NCBI GenBank assembly: GCA_963773665.1
Contig: CAVZBZ010000001.1
Span: forward strand, 744,001 to 808,000
DNA length: 64,000 nt
Direction of reading: 5' to 3'
Source of the DNA: DATJLY01 sp963773665
GTDB taxonomy: Bacteria > Pseudomonadota > Alphaproteobacteria > ATCC43930 > CGMCC-115725
Shown here: piece after piece, positions 53,461-61,761 of the stretch
Layout: the number at the start of each line of letters is the position of its first letter
Numbering within the stretch: position 1 is the first letter of the stretch
Program-made: the position numbers and the translations under genes
Notes under the pieces: generated by a model
Databases searched by the model: none
What the model was told of the DNA's origin: nothing
The model's input: only the letters and a program-made list of their open reading frames with translations

Positions 53461-54398
53461 AGACGCCCTGGTACGAGACGTCGCCCGGCGCGATTGCTGC
53501 GCTGCTGGCGACGCGCAGCTTCGTCGATGCCGATTGCTATAGCTTCAAGCTCGCGGGCGCGTTCGGCGGGGCCTCGGAGCTCCTCTACAGCGCCGGGCCG
53601 ATCGACGTGAAGGCGCCCGGCAGTTACTGGTCGTCGAAGGGACCCACCTTCGACCAGGACAAGGCCAAGGCGGTCGCGCACTGGAAGGTCGGGCTCGACG
53701 TCGACACTTGGCAGGTCGTGATCGCGCCCCGCCTCGTCGATCCCTTGACCGGCGCGCAGTTCCCCGATTCGATCGGCAACCAGCCCTGGCTCGCCGCGGC
53801 GCAGGCGGGCGCGCTCGACAATGCCGAGGTGCAGGTCGATCGCGCCATAGCGCCGGCGTGGCCGGCTGCGGGGGCGCCCTTTCTCAGCCCCACCGGCATC
53901 GTCACGATCTTCTACGGCACCGTCGGCGAGATCGACGTGGGCCGCAGCCAGGCCGTCATCACCATCTACAGCCACCTGAAGAAGCTCGCGAACCCGCTGC
54001 CGCGCAACCTGTTCCAGGCGGGCTGCGTCCACACCCTCTTCGACCAGGGCTGCACGCTGGCATCTTCGTCCTTCGCCGTCGCCGGCACGGTGTCGTCGCC
54101 GGGATCGGCGCCGAACATGTTCAATTCGGCCGTGGCCGCGCCGGCGGGCTCCGGCACCTACGCGCTCGGCCGCGTGGTCATGACCTCCGGCAGGAGCCAG
54201 GGCTATGCGCGCACGGTGCGGAGCTGGAGCGCAGGCGCCTTCGCCTTGATCGCGCCGTTCCCATTCGGCGTGGGAATCGGCGACAGCTTCACGGCCTATC
54301 CCGGCTGCGACAAGAGCTTCGGCACCTGCAGCGCGTTCCAGAACACGGCGAATTTCGGCGGCTGCCTCAGCATCCCCGTGCCGGAGACGGCGCTGTGA
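53457..54398 (+). CDS. DUF2163 tail tip protein (GTA gp13-like, BR0599 family)
   Basis: The 313-residue product starts MKTPWYETSPGAIAALLATR, continues YSAGPIDVKAPGSYWSSKGP, then NPLPRNLFQAGCVHTLFDQG and ends CDKSFGTCSAFQNTANFGGC. The Cys pattern C-x-HTLFD-x-GC and C-D-K-x-F-x-TC-x-F-x-N match the DUF2163/phage BR0599 family. It lies in the conserved order gp12-(insert)-gp13-gp14-gp15. Frame intact. Confidence 0.88.
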   Translation: MKTPWYETSPGAIAALLATRSFVDADCYSFKLAGAFGGASELLYSAGPIDVKAPGSYWSSKGPTFDQDKAKAVAHWKVGLDVDTWQVVIAPRLVDPLTGAQFPDSIGNQPWLAAAQAGALDNAEVQVDRAIAPAWPAAGAPFLSPTGIVTIFYGTVGEIDVGRSQAVITIYSHLKKLANPLPRNLFQAGCVHTLFDQGCTLASSSFAVAGTVSSPGSAPNMFNSAVAAPAGSGTYALGRVVMTSGRSQGYARTVRSWSAGAFALIAPFPFGVGIGDSFTAYPGCDKSFGTCSAFQNTANFGGCLSIPVPETAL

Positions 54399-54904
54399 AA
54401 CCGCAGCGATCAGCCGAGCCGATCCAGCGCGCTGCCATCGTCCGCGAGGCGGCGAGCTGGTACGGCACCGCGTTCCATCACCGCGGCCACGTGAAGGCGA
54501 CGCGCGACGCGGCACGCCGCATCATCGACAAGGGCGGCGTCGATTGCGCGCAGTCGATCTATCTCATCGCGCGCGCTGCCGTGCCGCACCTCGTGCCGGA
54601 GATCGCGACGGCCGACAGCGACTACGCCTTCCAGTGGAACCTCGCCAAGACGACGGGCGCGGCGGAATTGTATCTGGCAGCCGTGCTCGGGCACGCGCAC
54701 GAGATATCGCTCGAGGACGCGCGCCCCGGCGATCTCGCTCTCTTCCGCTTCGCGCATGCCTGGGCGCACGGCGCAATCGTCATGCCGCCGGGCTGGCCCG
54801 CGATCGCGCACGCCAACGCCGCCGCCGGATTCTTCATCTTCGACCGCGCCACCGAGGGCCGTCTCGCCGGAAGGCCGGTGCGCTTCTTCACGCTGTTTCC
54901 GTGA
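54395..54904 (+). CDS. NlpC/P60 tail peptidase (GTA gp14-like)
   Basis: From GTG, the 169-residue product has VREAASWYGTAFHHRGHVKA, KGGVDCAQSIYLIARAAVPH with the catalytic Cys, and LFRFAHAWAHGAIVMPPGWP with the catalytic His. It would cut peptidoglycan peptides during DNA entry. The gene overlaps its neighbours by four bases each. Frame intact. Confidence 0.87.
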   Translation: MKPQRSAEPIQRAAIVREAASWYGTAFHHRGHVKATRDAARRIIDKGGVDCAQSIYLIARAAVPHLVPEIATADSDYAFQWNLAKTTGAAELYLAAVLGHAHEISLEDARPGDLALFRFAHAWAHGAIVMPPGWPAIAHANAAAGFFIFDRATEGRLAGRPVRFFTLFP

Positions 54905-57900
54905 GGGACGCCCTCCTCGCGCTCTTTGCGGCGGCGCTGGCGAAGCTCGTCCACGTCGCGCAGTCGCTCCATGTCATCGCCGCGATGAACTTTCTGATGC
55001 CGGCGCGGAAGAGCGCGCGCGCAGCACCTCCGGCGCCGGCGACGGCGCTGCGCGTGCAGAGCTCGGCCAACGGCGTCGCGCGCCCGATCGTGTACGGCCA
55101 GGCGCGGATCTCCGGCAATCTGCTGTGGTACGGCGATTTCGTAGCACAAGGCGTCTACAGCCAGCCGGCCTCGGGCGGCAAGGGCGGCGGCGGCGGCGGC
55201 GGCGGCGCGCAGCTCACCGGCTACAATTACTTCGCCTCGGCCGCGTTCGGTCTCTGCGAAGGCCCGATAACCGGGATCATCCAGGGCTGGGAGAACAAAT
55301 CCGCCTTCGCGCTCGGCCAGGGCACGGCGATGAAGACGACCGCCGCCTATTCCGACCCCGACGGTGCCTTCACCCTGCTCGACGGCTCCTACCAGCAGCT
55401 GCCGTGGGCGTGGCTCGCCTCGTATCAGCCGCAGGACGCGCAGAATTTCCGAGGCATTGCCTACGAGGCAGCGCAAGGCCTGTCCCTGGGCGGCAGCGCC
55501 GAGCTGCCGAACATGACGTTCGAGGTGCGATCCGCCATCACCGGCGCCGTGGCCGAAGCGGTCGCCGTGCCGGCGAGCGGCCCCACGACGGTGCAGGCGC
55601 AGTATTTCGACTGGGATTACGGCGTGTGCAGCCACCTGGTGATTCCGGCGGCGACGCCGTACCAGATCGACAACAGCACGAGCGTCCCCGATCCGACCTC
55701 GATCTCGGGCCTCGCCAGCTCGATCGCCTCGAACGAGAGCGGCTGGTTCACCAGCGATTCCTCGGGCGTGGTGTGGGACGCCGGCGCCACCGGCGGGCGC
55801 ACTCCGGGCACGGCGCTGACGCGCGTCGGCGGCGCGCCATCGGCCGGCGAGTATTCCTATGCCGGCAACACCGGCTGGACTTTCGCCGCCGCCGATGCCG
55901 GGCAGCCGGTCGTCGTCATCGGCGCGGCGCTCAGCCCCGGCGTGTTCTATACCGACCTGACGACCGGCACGATTTCGTCGGGCAGCGCGGTCGTGACCGG
56001 GCTCGGCTCGATGACCGGCGTGTCGCCCGGCGCCCGCGTGGCGGGGTCCGGCATTCCGCCCTTCACCTTCGTGCAGGCGCTCTCGGGCGGAAGCGCCACC
56101 GGAACCGTGTCGTCGGGCTCCGCCGTCGTCGCCGGCGTCACCGGCGCTTTCTCGGCCGCGCCCGGCACGCCGATCGCGGACAGCGCCGGAGCCTTTCCAG
56201 GCGGCACGACGGTCTTGTCGGTGACCGCGCCGTCGATCGCCGTGAGCGTCGCCGCCGCGGTCACCGCGACCGGCGACACGATCTACGTCACGGCATCCTT
56301 CACGGCCGATCTCCAGGGCAATGAGCTGCAGAACTGCTCGCCGGCGACGCCGCCGGCCGGCGCGCAGATCACCAACCCGGATTACGGCTTCGGCCCGTTC
56401 ACCGTCGCGAGCGTCAGCGGCACGACCGCGACGCTGACGGAAGACAGCGGCGTCTACGGCCTCATCGGCTTCCCGTGGGAGATGCAGGCGCAGATCACCG
56501 GCGATGTCGCCGCGGGATCGGGCACGATCGCCAATCCCAGCTCGCTTGCCGGAATCGTCACGGGCGGGACCGTCGCCGACGCCGCCGGCGCGTGGAGCTG
56601 GGTCGGCGCGCCGACCGTCTCGTCGGTGACGCCGGGCGCGCTCACGCTGTCGCACACCGCGGGCTCCAATGTTGCGGCGGACGTCGTCACCTTCGCCAGC
56701 GAGGTGACACTGTCGCAGCCGGCGAACGCGTCCGGCACGGTCGATCTTTCCTTCATAGGCGGGCCGCTGGCGCAGGTGCTGAGCGGCCCGGCCGCGGGAC
56801 AGTTCGCGCTCGACGTGTCGGGGCCAACGACCTTCGGCACTTACACCTTTGCCGCCGCCGACGCCGGCAGGACGGTGCTGATCCTCGACACGCCCGACGC
56901 CAACCCGGCCGACGTGCTCGCCGATTTCCTGACCAACCCCTTTTACGGCCTGACGCAATTCCCGGCGGCGCGGCTCGGCGATCTCTCGACATACCGCGAC
57001 TACTGCCAGGCCGCCGGGCTCTTCGTCTCGCCGGTGATATCGTCGCAAAGCGCCGCGAACTCGTTCCTCGCCGACCTGATGACGGCGACCAATTCCGAGA
57101 TCGTGTGGTCGGGCGGCCTCTTGACCGTCGTGCCGTACGGCGACCAGGCGCTCGCCGCCAACGGCGCTTCCTACGCGCCGCCGGCGCAGCCGCTGTACGA
57201 TCTCGACGACGACGATTTTCTCGAGAACCAAGGCACCAATCCGAACTCGAGCTCGGCCGCGGGATCGCCCGACCCGGTAACGGTGACGCGCCTCATCCGC
57301 GCGGACCAGGAGAACGACATCAAGCTCGAGTTCCTCGACCGCGGCGCGCAGTACAACCCGCAGATCGTCGAGGCCAAGGACGACGCGGCGATCGCGCAGT
57401 TCGGCCTCAAATCCTCGGGCTCGAAGCAGCTCCATCTGTTCTGCGATCAGAAATCGGCGCTCGCGTCGGCGCAGCTCATGCTCGGGCGGCAGCAGGTGCT
57501 GCGCACGGTGTCCTTCACCTTGGGCAGCGAGTACATCCTGCTCGATCCCATGGACATCGTCGCGCTGTGGGACGCGAACGCGGGCCTTGCGGGCGACTGG
57601 TTCCGCATCAAGGAGATCACCGAGAACGACGACCGCTCGCTTTCGATCGTGGCCGAGGAATATCTCGACGGGACCGGCGCGGCGCCGCTCTATCCGCACG
57701 CGCACGGAGCGGGCCACGTGCCGAACTATAATTTGCCGGCGGCCGACGCGCTGGCGCCCATCTTCTTCGACGCGCCGGTGCAGATCGGCAACGTCTTGGG
57801 CATGGAGACGATCATCTGCACCAACGGCTCGGGCCCCAACTGGGGCGGCTGCGATATCTGGATCAGCCAGGATGACGTCACCTTCAGATACGCCGGCACC

Positions 57901-58794
57901 CTGATCGGGGGTACGGCGATGGGCACGCTCACCGCCAATTTTGCGAGCGGCTCGGATCCCGACACGGCGAATACGCTCTCGGTCGATCTAACGTCGAGCC
58001 GCGGCGGCCTGCTGCCCGGCACCCAGGCGGATGCCGACCAGGGCAACACGCTCTGCCTCGTCGATGGCGAGCTTGTGACCTACGAGCAGTCGACGCTCAC
58101 GGCCCAATGGAAATACGACCTTGGCAAGCACGCCACCGCGCCGGGATATCTCCGCCGCGGCTTTTACGGCACGCCGGTCGCGGGGCACGCGGCCGGGGCA
58201 AAATTCGCGCGGCTGCGGGAGGGGAGCTACTTCACCGTCGGCTATGACAGCGCCGACATCGGCCAGACGATCTACGTGAAGCTCCTGAGCTTCAACCAGC
58301 ATGGCGGCGGCAAGCAAACGCTGGACCAGGTCGCGAGCCATTCCCACACGCTCGCCGCCCCGCCGGCCAGCTCGAGCGGACTGCTGCCGGGCATCATCCA
58401 GACGCCTGACGTCGCGCTCAACGCCGCGACGGAGGCCGCCCAGGCGAGTGCTCTCAATGGCTCGGCCACCATCGGCAGCCCTGTCACGCTGGTCTCGGTC
58501 GGAATCACCACCAGCGGCGCCCTGGTGATGATCGCGGCGAACGGGCTTGTCGGCATGCCGGGCGGAGGCGGCGGCAATACGGTCTCGTGGCGCGTCACGC
58601 GCGACGGCACCGTGATCTGGAACAATGGGTCCGCCAGCGTCGGTGCGACCGGCGTCGCGGTTCCCACCGTGCAAATCAACGATACCGGCGTTCCCCCTGG
58701 CGCGCATACCTACGCACTGCAAGCCGAGCAGAGCACGGGCTCCGGGATTTGGCAGTGGAATGCCGATATCACGGCAACGGAGATCAAGCTGTGA
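54901..58794 (+). CDS. Giant tail tip/host specificity protein (GTA gp15-like)
   Basis: The 1297-residue product starts (GTG) with a short hydrophobic stretch, then ALRVQSSANGVARPIVYGQA and NYFASAAFGLCEGPITGIIQ, the central tail tip entry. A long Ser/Thr/Gly-rich insertion with repeated units (TTGTISSGSAVVTGLGSMTG, ATGTVSSGSAVVAGVTGAFS) lies at about residues 350-560. The conserved second part (IVEAKDDAAIAQFGLKSSGS, YILLDPMDIVALWDANAGLA, PGYLRRGFYGTPVAGHAAGA) matches phage tip proteins with a fibronectin-like end. It is the largest gene, with an intact frame. Confidence 0.85.
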   Translation: MRDALLALFAAALAKLVHVAQSLHVIAAMNFLMPARKSARAAPPAPATALRVQSSANGVARPIVYGQARISGNLLWYGDFVAQGVYSQPASGGKGGGGGGGGAQLTGYNYFASAAFGLCEGPITGIIQGWENKSAFALGQGTAMKTTAAYSDPDGAFTLLDGSYQQLPWAWLASYQPQDAQNFRGIAYEAAQGLSLGGSAELPNMTFEVRSAITGAVAEAVAVPASGPTTVQAQYFDWDYGVCSHLVIPAATPYQIDNSTSVPDPTSISGLASSIASNESGWFTSDSSGVVWDAGATGGRTPGTALTRVGGAPSAGEYSYAGNTGWTFAAADAGQPVVVIGAALSPGVFYTDLTTGTISSGSAVVTGLGSMTGVSPGARVAGSGIPPFTFVQALSGGSATGTVSSGSAVVAGVTGAFSAAPGTPIADSAGAFPGGTTVLSVTAPSIAVSVAAAVTATGDTIYVTASFTADLQGNELQNCSPATPPAGAQITNPDYGFGPFTVASVSGTTATLTEDSGVYGLIGFPWEMQAQITGDVAAGSGTIANPSSLAGIVTGGTVADAAGAWSWVGAPTVSSVTPGALTLSHTAGSNVAADVVTFASEVTLSQPANASGTVDLSFIGGPLAQVLSGPAAGQFALDVSGPTTFGTYTFAAADAGRTVLILDTPDANPADVLADFLTNPFYGLTQFPAARLGDLSTYRDYCQAAGLFVSPVISSQSAANSFLADLMTATNSEIVWSGGLLTVVPYGDQALAANGASYAPPAQPLYDLDDDDFLENQGTNPNSSSAAGSPDPVTVTRLIRADQENDIKLEFLDRGAQYNPQIVEAKDDAAIAQFGLKSSGSKQLHLFCDQKSALASAQLMLGRQQVLRTVSFTLGSEYILLDPMDIVALWDANAGLAGDWFRIKEITENDDRSLSIVAEEYLDGTGAAPLYPHAHGAGHVPNYNLPAADALAPIFFDAPVQIGNVLGMETIICTNGSGPNWGGCDIWISQDDVTFRYAGTLIGGTAMGTLTANFASGSDPDTANTLSVDLTSSRGGLLPGTQADADQGNTLCLVDGELVTYEQSTLTAQWKYDLGKHATAPGYLRRGFYGTPVAGHAAGAKFARLREGSYFTVGYDSADIGQTIYVKLLSFNQHGGGKQTLDQVASHSHTLAAPPASSSGLLPGIIQTPDVALNAATEAAQASALNGSATIGSPVTLVSVGITTSGALVMIAANGLVGMPGGGGGNTVSWRVTRDGTVIWNNGSASVGATGVAVPTVQINDTGVPPGAHTYALQAEQSTGSGIWQWNADITATEIKL

Positions 58795-58985
58795 CCGTGG
58801 GATTTGTCGTCGCTGACGCAACCACCGGCGCGGTCAAGCGCTTTGGCTCGTGCCATGCGCGCGACGTGGCCTTGCAGGCGCAGATTGGTGAAGTCGCGGT
58901 GACGCTCGACCCGGTCGTTGTCCCGGCACAGGTCGCGAGCCTCGACGTTTCCAAATTTCCGCCCGTGCCGATAACGAAGACCTAG
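58791..58985 (+). CDS. Small tail-associated protein
   Basis: From GTG, VTVGFVVADATTGAVKRFGS continues CHARDVALQAQIGEVAVTLD, PVVVPAQVASLDVSKFPPVP. The 64-residue beta-rich product overlaps the tip gene by four bases and is the last plus-strand phage gene. Similar short proteins follow tip genes elsewhere. Function unknown. Confidence 0.65.
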   Translation: MTVGFVVADATTGAVKRFGSCHARDVALQAQIGEVAVTLDPVVVPAQVASLDVSKFPPVPITKT

Positions 58986-59380
58986 TGCATCTGCTCGTGC
59001 GTGATGCCCTCGCAATGATCGGCTTCGTGATTGAGGAGCGCGCCGAGCGTCGTCCATTCCGAAGCTTGGAAATAGGTCGCGAGGACGTAGATCTCGCACT
59101 CGTTGCCGGCGCCGATCCTGTTCACGAATCCCTTCGCGAACTCGGTGCCCGCATGAGCGATCGCGGCCCGGTCGAAATCGGCCGGCGAAAGGATGTGGAG
59201 CTTGACGGTGATGCTCCGCGCCGGATCGAGCGGCGGAGGCTTGTATCCGTCGCTGTCGATGCCGCGCGCGGCATCGGTCTGATCGGCCGAGAGATGGGCG
59301 GCGGGCGTGTCGTGTCGAGGCGCGGCGCTGCACGCGCCGAGCGCAAGAGATGCGGCGAAGGCCGCGGCGAGACGAGGCAA
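58982..59380 (-). CDS. Minus-strand lipoprotein with HEXXH motif
   Basis: MPRLAAAFAASLALGACSAA has a lipobox (LGAC, residues 14-17). The 132-residue product continues with DPARSITVKLHILSPADFDR, ECEIYVLATYFQASEWTTLG and ends ALLNHEADHCEGITHEQMH. HEADH fits the zinc protease signature HEXXH, with further His nearby. It is convergent with the tail genes (their stops overlap) and has its own upstream region on the right prophage arm, so it is likely expressed independently, perhaps in the lysogen. Whether it cleaves anything is unknown. Confidence 0.75.
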   Translation of the reverse strand: MPRLAAAFAASLALGACSAAPRHDTPAAHLSADQTDAARGIDSDGYKPPPLDPARSITVKLHILSPADFDRAAIAHAGTEFAKGFVNRIGAGNECEIYVLATYFQASEWTTLGALLNHEADHCEGITHEQMH

Positions 59381-59738
59381 GGGTGGCTCCTACAGAGCGG
59401 CTTTTCAGGCCGTGCCCGCGCGCGGCGCGGGCGCCGGGGGCTGAAAACGCGCTGTAGGACGCGCGGGCTTCTTTCCCTTGCGGGTGTTCTATCCGCCGCA
59501 CCCCCGGCATATGGGCGCAAAAAATCCGCCGGCCTCACGGCGGCGGTCGCCGCCTACAGAATGGTGTTTTCAGCACCGTCGGCGACTCTGCGCGCGCGCG
59601 TGCCGCGCGTCAATCCCCTGCCGTTCAAGGGCGCGTGATGTCGCCGTTGAACGGCCGCCGCGCGCTCAAGCCCCGGCCGGAAATGGCCCCTGGGATGGCC
59701 CGAAAACGCGCGAATTCCGAGTCCGAAAGCGCCCGCCA
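59381..59738 (+). other. Right prophage arm: inverted repeats, no gene
   Basis: No convincing gene is present. TCCTACAG-AGCGGC-TTTTCAG at 59391-59411 and its inverted partner CTGAAAACGCGCTGTAGGA at 59441-59459 surround a GC-rich stretch upstream of the minus-strand lipoprotein; a third copy, CCTACAG-AATGGTG-TTTTCAG, is at 59552-59572. A 9-bp inverted repeat (GCCGTTCAA 59620-59628, TTGAACGGC 59647-59655) lies before the end sites. Confidence 0.5.
59678..59738 (+). repeat. Right-end transposase-type sites, three at 23-bp spacing
   Basis: CGGAAATGGCCC at 59678, CGAAAACGCGCG at 59701 and CGAAAGCGCCCG at 59724 are in the same orientation and exactly 23 bp apart. The last lies 3 bp from the proposed CA end at 59737-59738. 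The outermost copy is extended by AATTCCGAGTC on its inner side, which matches the operator core near the repressor. Together with the left copies this fits MuA sites R1-R3. Confidence 0.72.
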
Positions 59739-59843
59739 AAGAGTTCTTAAAGCTCGCGCCGCGCCATACTTGGGTCCGTTCACCATCAGCAGCGGCGCAA
59801 ACGACAGGCCGCTGAGCGCGCCGCCCGACCTTGAAGTAAGTAT

Positions 59844-59873
59844 TTGAAATTACATATTTTTTAATGAAATAAT
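59844..59873 (+). promoter_or_regulatory. Predicted sigma-70 promoter for lpxC
   Basis: TTGAAA at 59844-59849 and AATAAT at 59868-59873 are separated by 18 bases, a near-consensus pair in a strongly AT-rich island (59836-59885) that stands out from the GC-rich surroundings. It lies about 90 bases upstream of the lpxC ATG on the host side of the prophage end. Confidence 0.6.
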
Positions 59874-59960
59874 CTGAAACAAAGAGTGATTTGTGCAGAG
59901 CACAATCGGCTGATACTGGTGAGCCGTCCGACCCTATCACTTCGAGCAGTGACACTGCCC

Positions 59961-60875
59961 ATGGATATGCGGCACGCCGCCCGTCAGAAGACACTCAAAA
60001 GCGCAATGCGGTGCGCCGGGGTCGGCCTTCATTCGGGCCTTCCGATCGCGATGACCTTGCACCCGGCGGCGATCGATGCGGGGATCGCGTTCCGCCGCAA
60101 CGACGCCGGCGTCGAGATCGGCGCTACGTGGCGCAATCTCGTCCCCTCCACCCTTTGTAGCATGCTCGCCGCCGATGGCGTCTCGGTCGGCACGGTCGAG
60201 CATCTCATGGCGGCATTCGCGGGCCTCGAGATCGACAACGCGCTGGTGGAGATCGACGGCGCGGAAGTCCCCGCGATGGACGGCAGCGCAGCACCCTTCG
60301 TCTCGTTGATCGAGCGTGCGGGCATCGTCGAACAGAATGCACCGCGCCGCGCGGTGGAAATTTTGAAGCCGGTCCGGGTTGCTGACGACGGCGCCGAGGC
60401 CGCGCTCGAGCCTGCGGACGGCTTCTCGCTGAGCTTCGTCATCGACTTCGCCTCGGGCGCGGTCGGCCGGCAGCGCATCGCCGTCACACCCGATCCGGTG
60501 AGCTTCAAGCGCAGCATCGCGCGCGCCCGCACCTTCGGCTTTCTCGACGATGTCGAAAAGATGCGCGCCGCCGGTCTCGCGCTCGGCGGATCGCTCGATA
60601 ATGCCGTCGTCATCGGCGAGGACGGCGTGATGAACAAGGAGGGCCTGCGCTATCGCGACGAGTTCGTGCGCCACAAGGTGCTCGATGCGATGGGCGACCT
60701 CTACCTCGCCGGCGGACCGATCCTCGGCCGCTTCGTCGGCCATCGCTCGGGCCACGCGCTCAACCGCCGCCTGCTGCAGCACCTCTTTGCCGATCCCAAG
60801 GCGTGGCGGTTCACGACCCTTGAGGACGAGCCTTTGTCCGCGTGGGACGAGGCGCCGCACCGCGCGACCGCCTGA
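59961..60875 (+). CDS. lpxC: UDP-3-O-acyl-N-acetylglucosamine deacetylase LpxC
   Basis: LpxC performs the first committed step of lipid A synthesis. The 304-residue product shows KSAMRCAGVGLHSGLPIAMT, SVGTVEHLMAAFAGLEIDNA with a zinc His, ALVEIDGAEVPAMDGSAAPF, DEFVRHKVLDAMGDLYLAGG with the second His and the Asp ligand, and HRSGHALNRRLLQHLFADPK with the catalytic His. I prefer ATG 59961 (MDMRHAARQKTLK); an ATG at 59967 and an upstream extension are possible. Frame intact. Normally it follows ftsZ directly. Confidence 0.96.
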   Translation: MDMRHAARQKTLKSAMRCAGVGLHSGLPIAMTLHPAAIDAGIAFRRNDAGVEIGATWRNLVPSTLCSMLAADGVSVGTVEHLMAAFAGLEIDNALVEIDGAEVPAMDGSAAPFVSLIERAGIVEQNAPRRAVEILKPVRVADDGAEAALEPADGFSLSFVIDFASGAVGRQRIAVTPDPVSFKRSIARARTFGFLDDVEKMRAAGLALGGSLDNAVVIGEDGVMNKEGLRYRDEFVRHKVLDAMGDLYLAGGPILGRFVGHRSGHALNRRLLQHLFADPKAWRFTTLEDEPLSAWDEAPHRATA

Positions 60876-60951
60876 CCTTCCTAATCGTCGCTCGAACGCC
60901 GCGACCCGTGCTATAACCCGCGCTGTTCCGGGGATTGCGGGTTCATTGTCC

Positions 60952-61761
60952 ATGTCCAGATTGCTGCAACTTGCCGCCGTTGCCGTCGCCGCGCTGGCGC
61001 TCGCGTCCTGCGCCGAGAAAAAGGAAGATTACGTCGAGCGCCCCGTCGAAAACCTTTACAACAGCGCGATGGACGAGCTGCAGGACGGCGAATACACGAA
61101 GGCCGCCAAGGATTTCGACGAGACCGACCGGCAGCATCCCTACTCGGTGTGGGCGACGAAGGCGCAGCTCATGTCCGCCTATACGCTCTACCAGCAGGGC
61201 AAGTACGACAATTCGATCGTCGCCGCCGACCGGTTCATCCAGCTCCACCCCGGCCATCGCGACGTGGCCTATGCGTATTACCTGAAGGCGCTCGACTACT
61301 ACATCCAGATCACCGACGTGGGCCGCGACCAGAAGACGACGCAACAAGCGATGAATGCGCTCGGCGAAGTGGCGCGGCGCTTTCCCGACACGAAATATGC
61401 CCGCGACGCAAGGCTCAAGATGGACCTGGCGCGCGACCACCTTGCCGGGAAAGAGATGGATATCGGCCGCTGGTACGAAACGCGCGGCGACTATCTCGCC
61501 GCGATCAACCGGTTCAAGCGCGTGATCGACGAATACCAGACGACGACGCACGTGCCCGAGGCGCTCGAGCGGCTTACGGAATGCTATCTCGCGCTCGGCC
61601 TCTCCGACGAGGCGCGGCGCACCGCGGCGGTGCTGGGCTACAACTACCCGGGCAGCCGCTGGTACCAGGACACCTACGCGCTGGTGACGAACGGCGGCGG
61701 GCCCGCCGTCGCGAGCGAGCAGAAGGGCTGGTTCGCCCGCATCGTCGATTCGGTGTTCTAG
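60952..61761 (+). CDS. bamD: Outer membrane assembly lipoprotein BamD (ComL)
   Basis: BamD is the essential lipoprotein of the BAM complex that inserts outer-membrane proteins. The 269-residue product has a signal peptide with lipobox LASC (MSRLLQLAAVAVAALALASC), then TPR-type repeats: LYNSAMDELQDGEYTKAAKD, FDETDRQHPYSVWATKAQLM, DRFIQLHPGHRDVAYAYYLK, GDYLAAINRFKRVIDEYQTT and HVPEALERLTECYLALGLSD. The stop TAG is formed by the TA target of the IS630 element plus its first base. Frame intact. Confidence 0.95.
   Translation: MSRLLQLAAVAVAALALASCAEKKEDYVERPVENLYNSAMDELQDGEYTKAAKDFDETDRQHPYSVWATKAQLMSAYTLYQQGKYDNSIVAADRFIQLHPGHRDVAYAYYLKALDYYIQITDVGRDQKTTQQAMNALGEVARRFPDTKYARDARLKMDLARDHLAGKEMDIGRWYETRGDYLAAINRFKRVIDEYQTTTHVPEALERLTECYLALGLSDEARRTAAVLGYNYPGSRWYQDTYALVTNGGGPAVASEQKGWFARIVDSVF

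Larger units (their letters stand above)
20592..59738 (+). mobile_element. Mu-like transposable prophage, about 39.1 kb
   Basis: The element carries an S24 repressor facing a Ner-like gene, a MuA-type DDE transposase, a MuB ATPase, GemA-like and Mor-like genes, Mu-type DUF2730, DUF3486 and terminase genes, and a long-tail module like that of gene transfer agents. The ends are inferred from inverted repeats. TGAG-CGCGCGCTTTCG begins at 20592, and its counterpart, read inward from 59738, is TGG-CGGGCGCTTTCG; both start with TG as Mu ends do. It separates ftsZ from lpxC. The flanking five bases (GCGGC left, AAGAG right) do not match, so the exact ends are uncertain by some bases. Frame breaks in muA, muB and capsid genes resemble those in host genes and do not by themselves show that the phage is dead. 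Confidence 0.9.

Noticed and set aside
54622..57717. 1031-codon minus-strand frame under the tail tip gene
   Set aside because: It is a shadow of the giant tip gene in a GC-rich region, with Arg/Asp/Gly-rich composition and no recognisable domain.
20587..59800. GCGGC as a target duplication (20587-20591 and after CAGCAGCGGC near 59791-59797)
   Set aside because: The right match lies about 50 bases outside the outermost end repeat and has no transposase-type site next to it; with many TG/CA choices a 5-base match is expected by chance.
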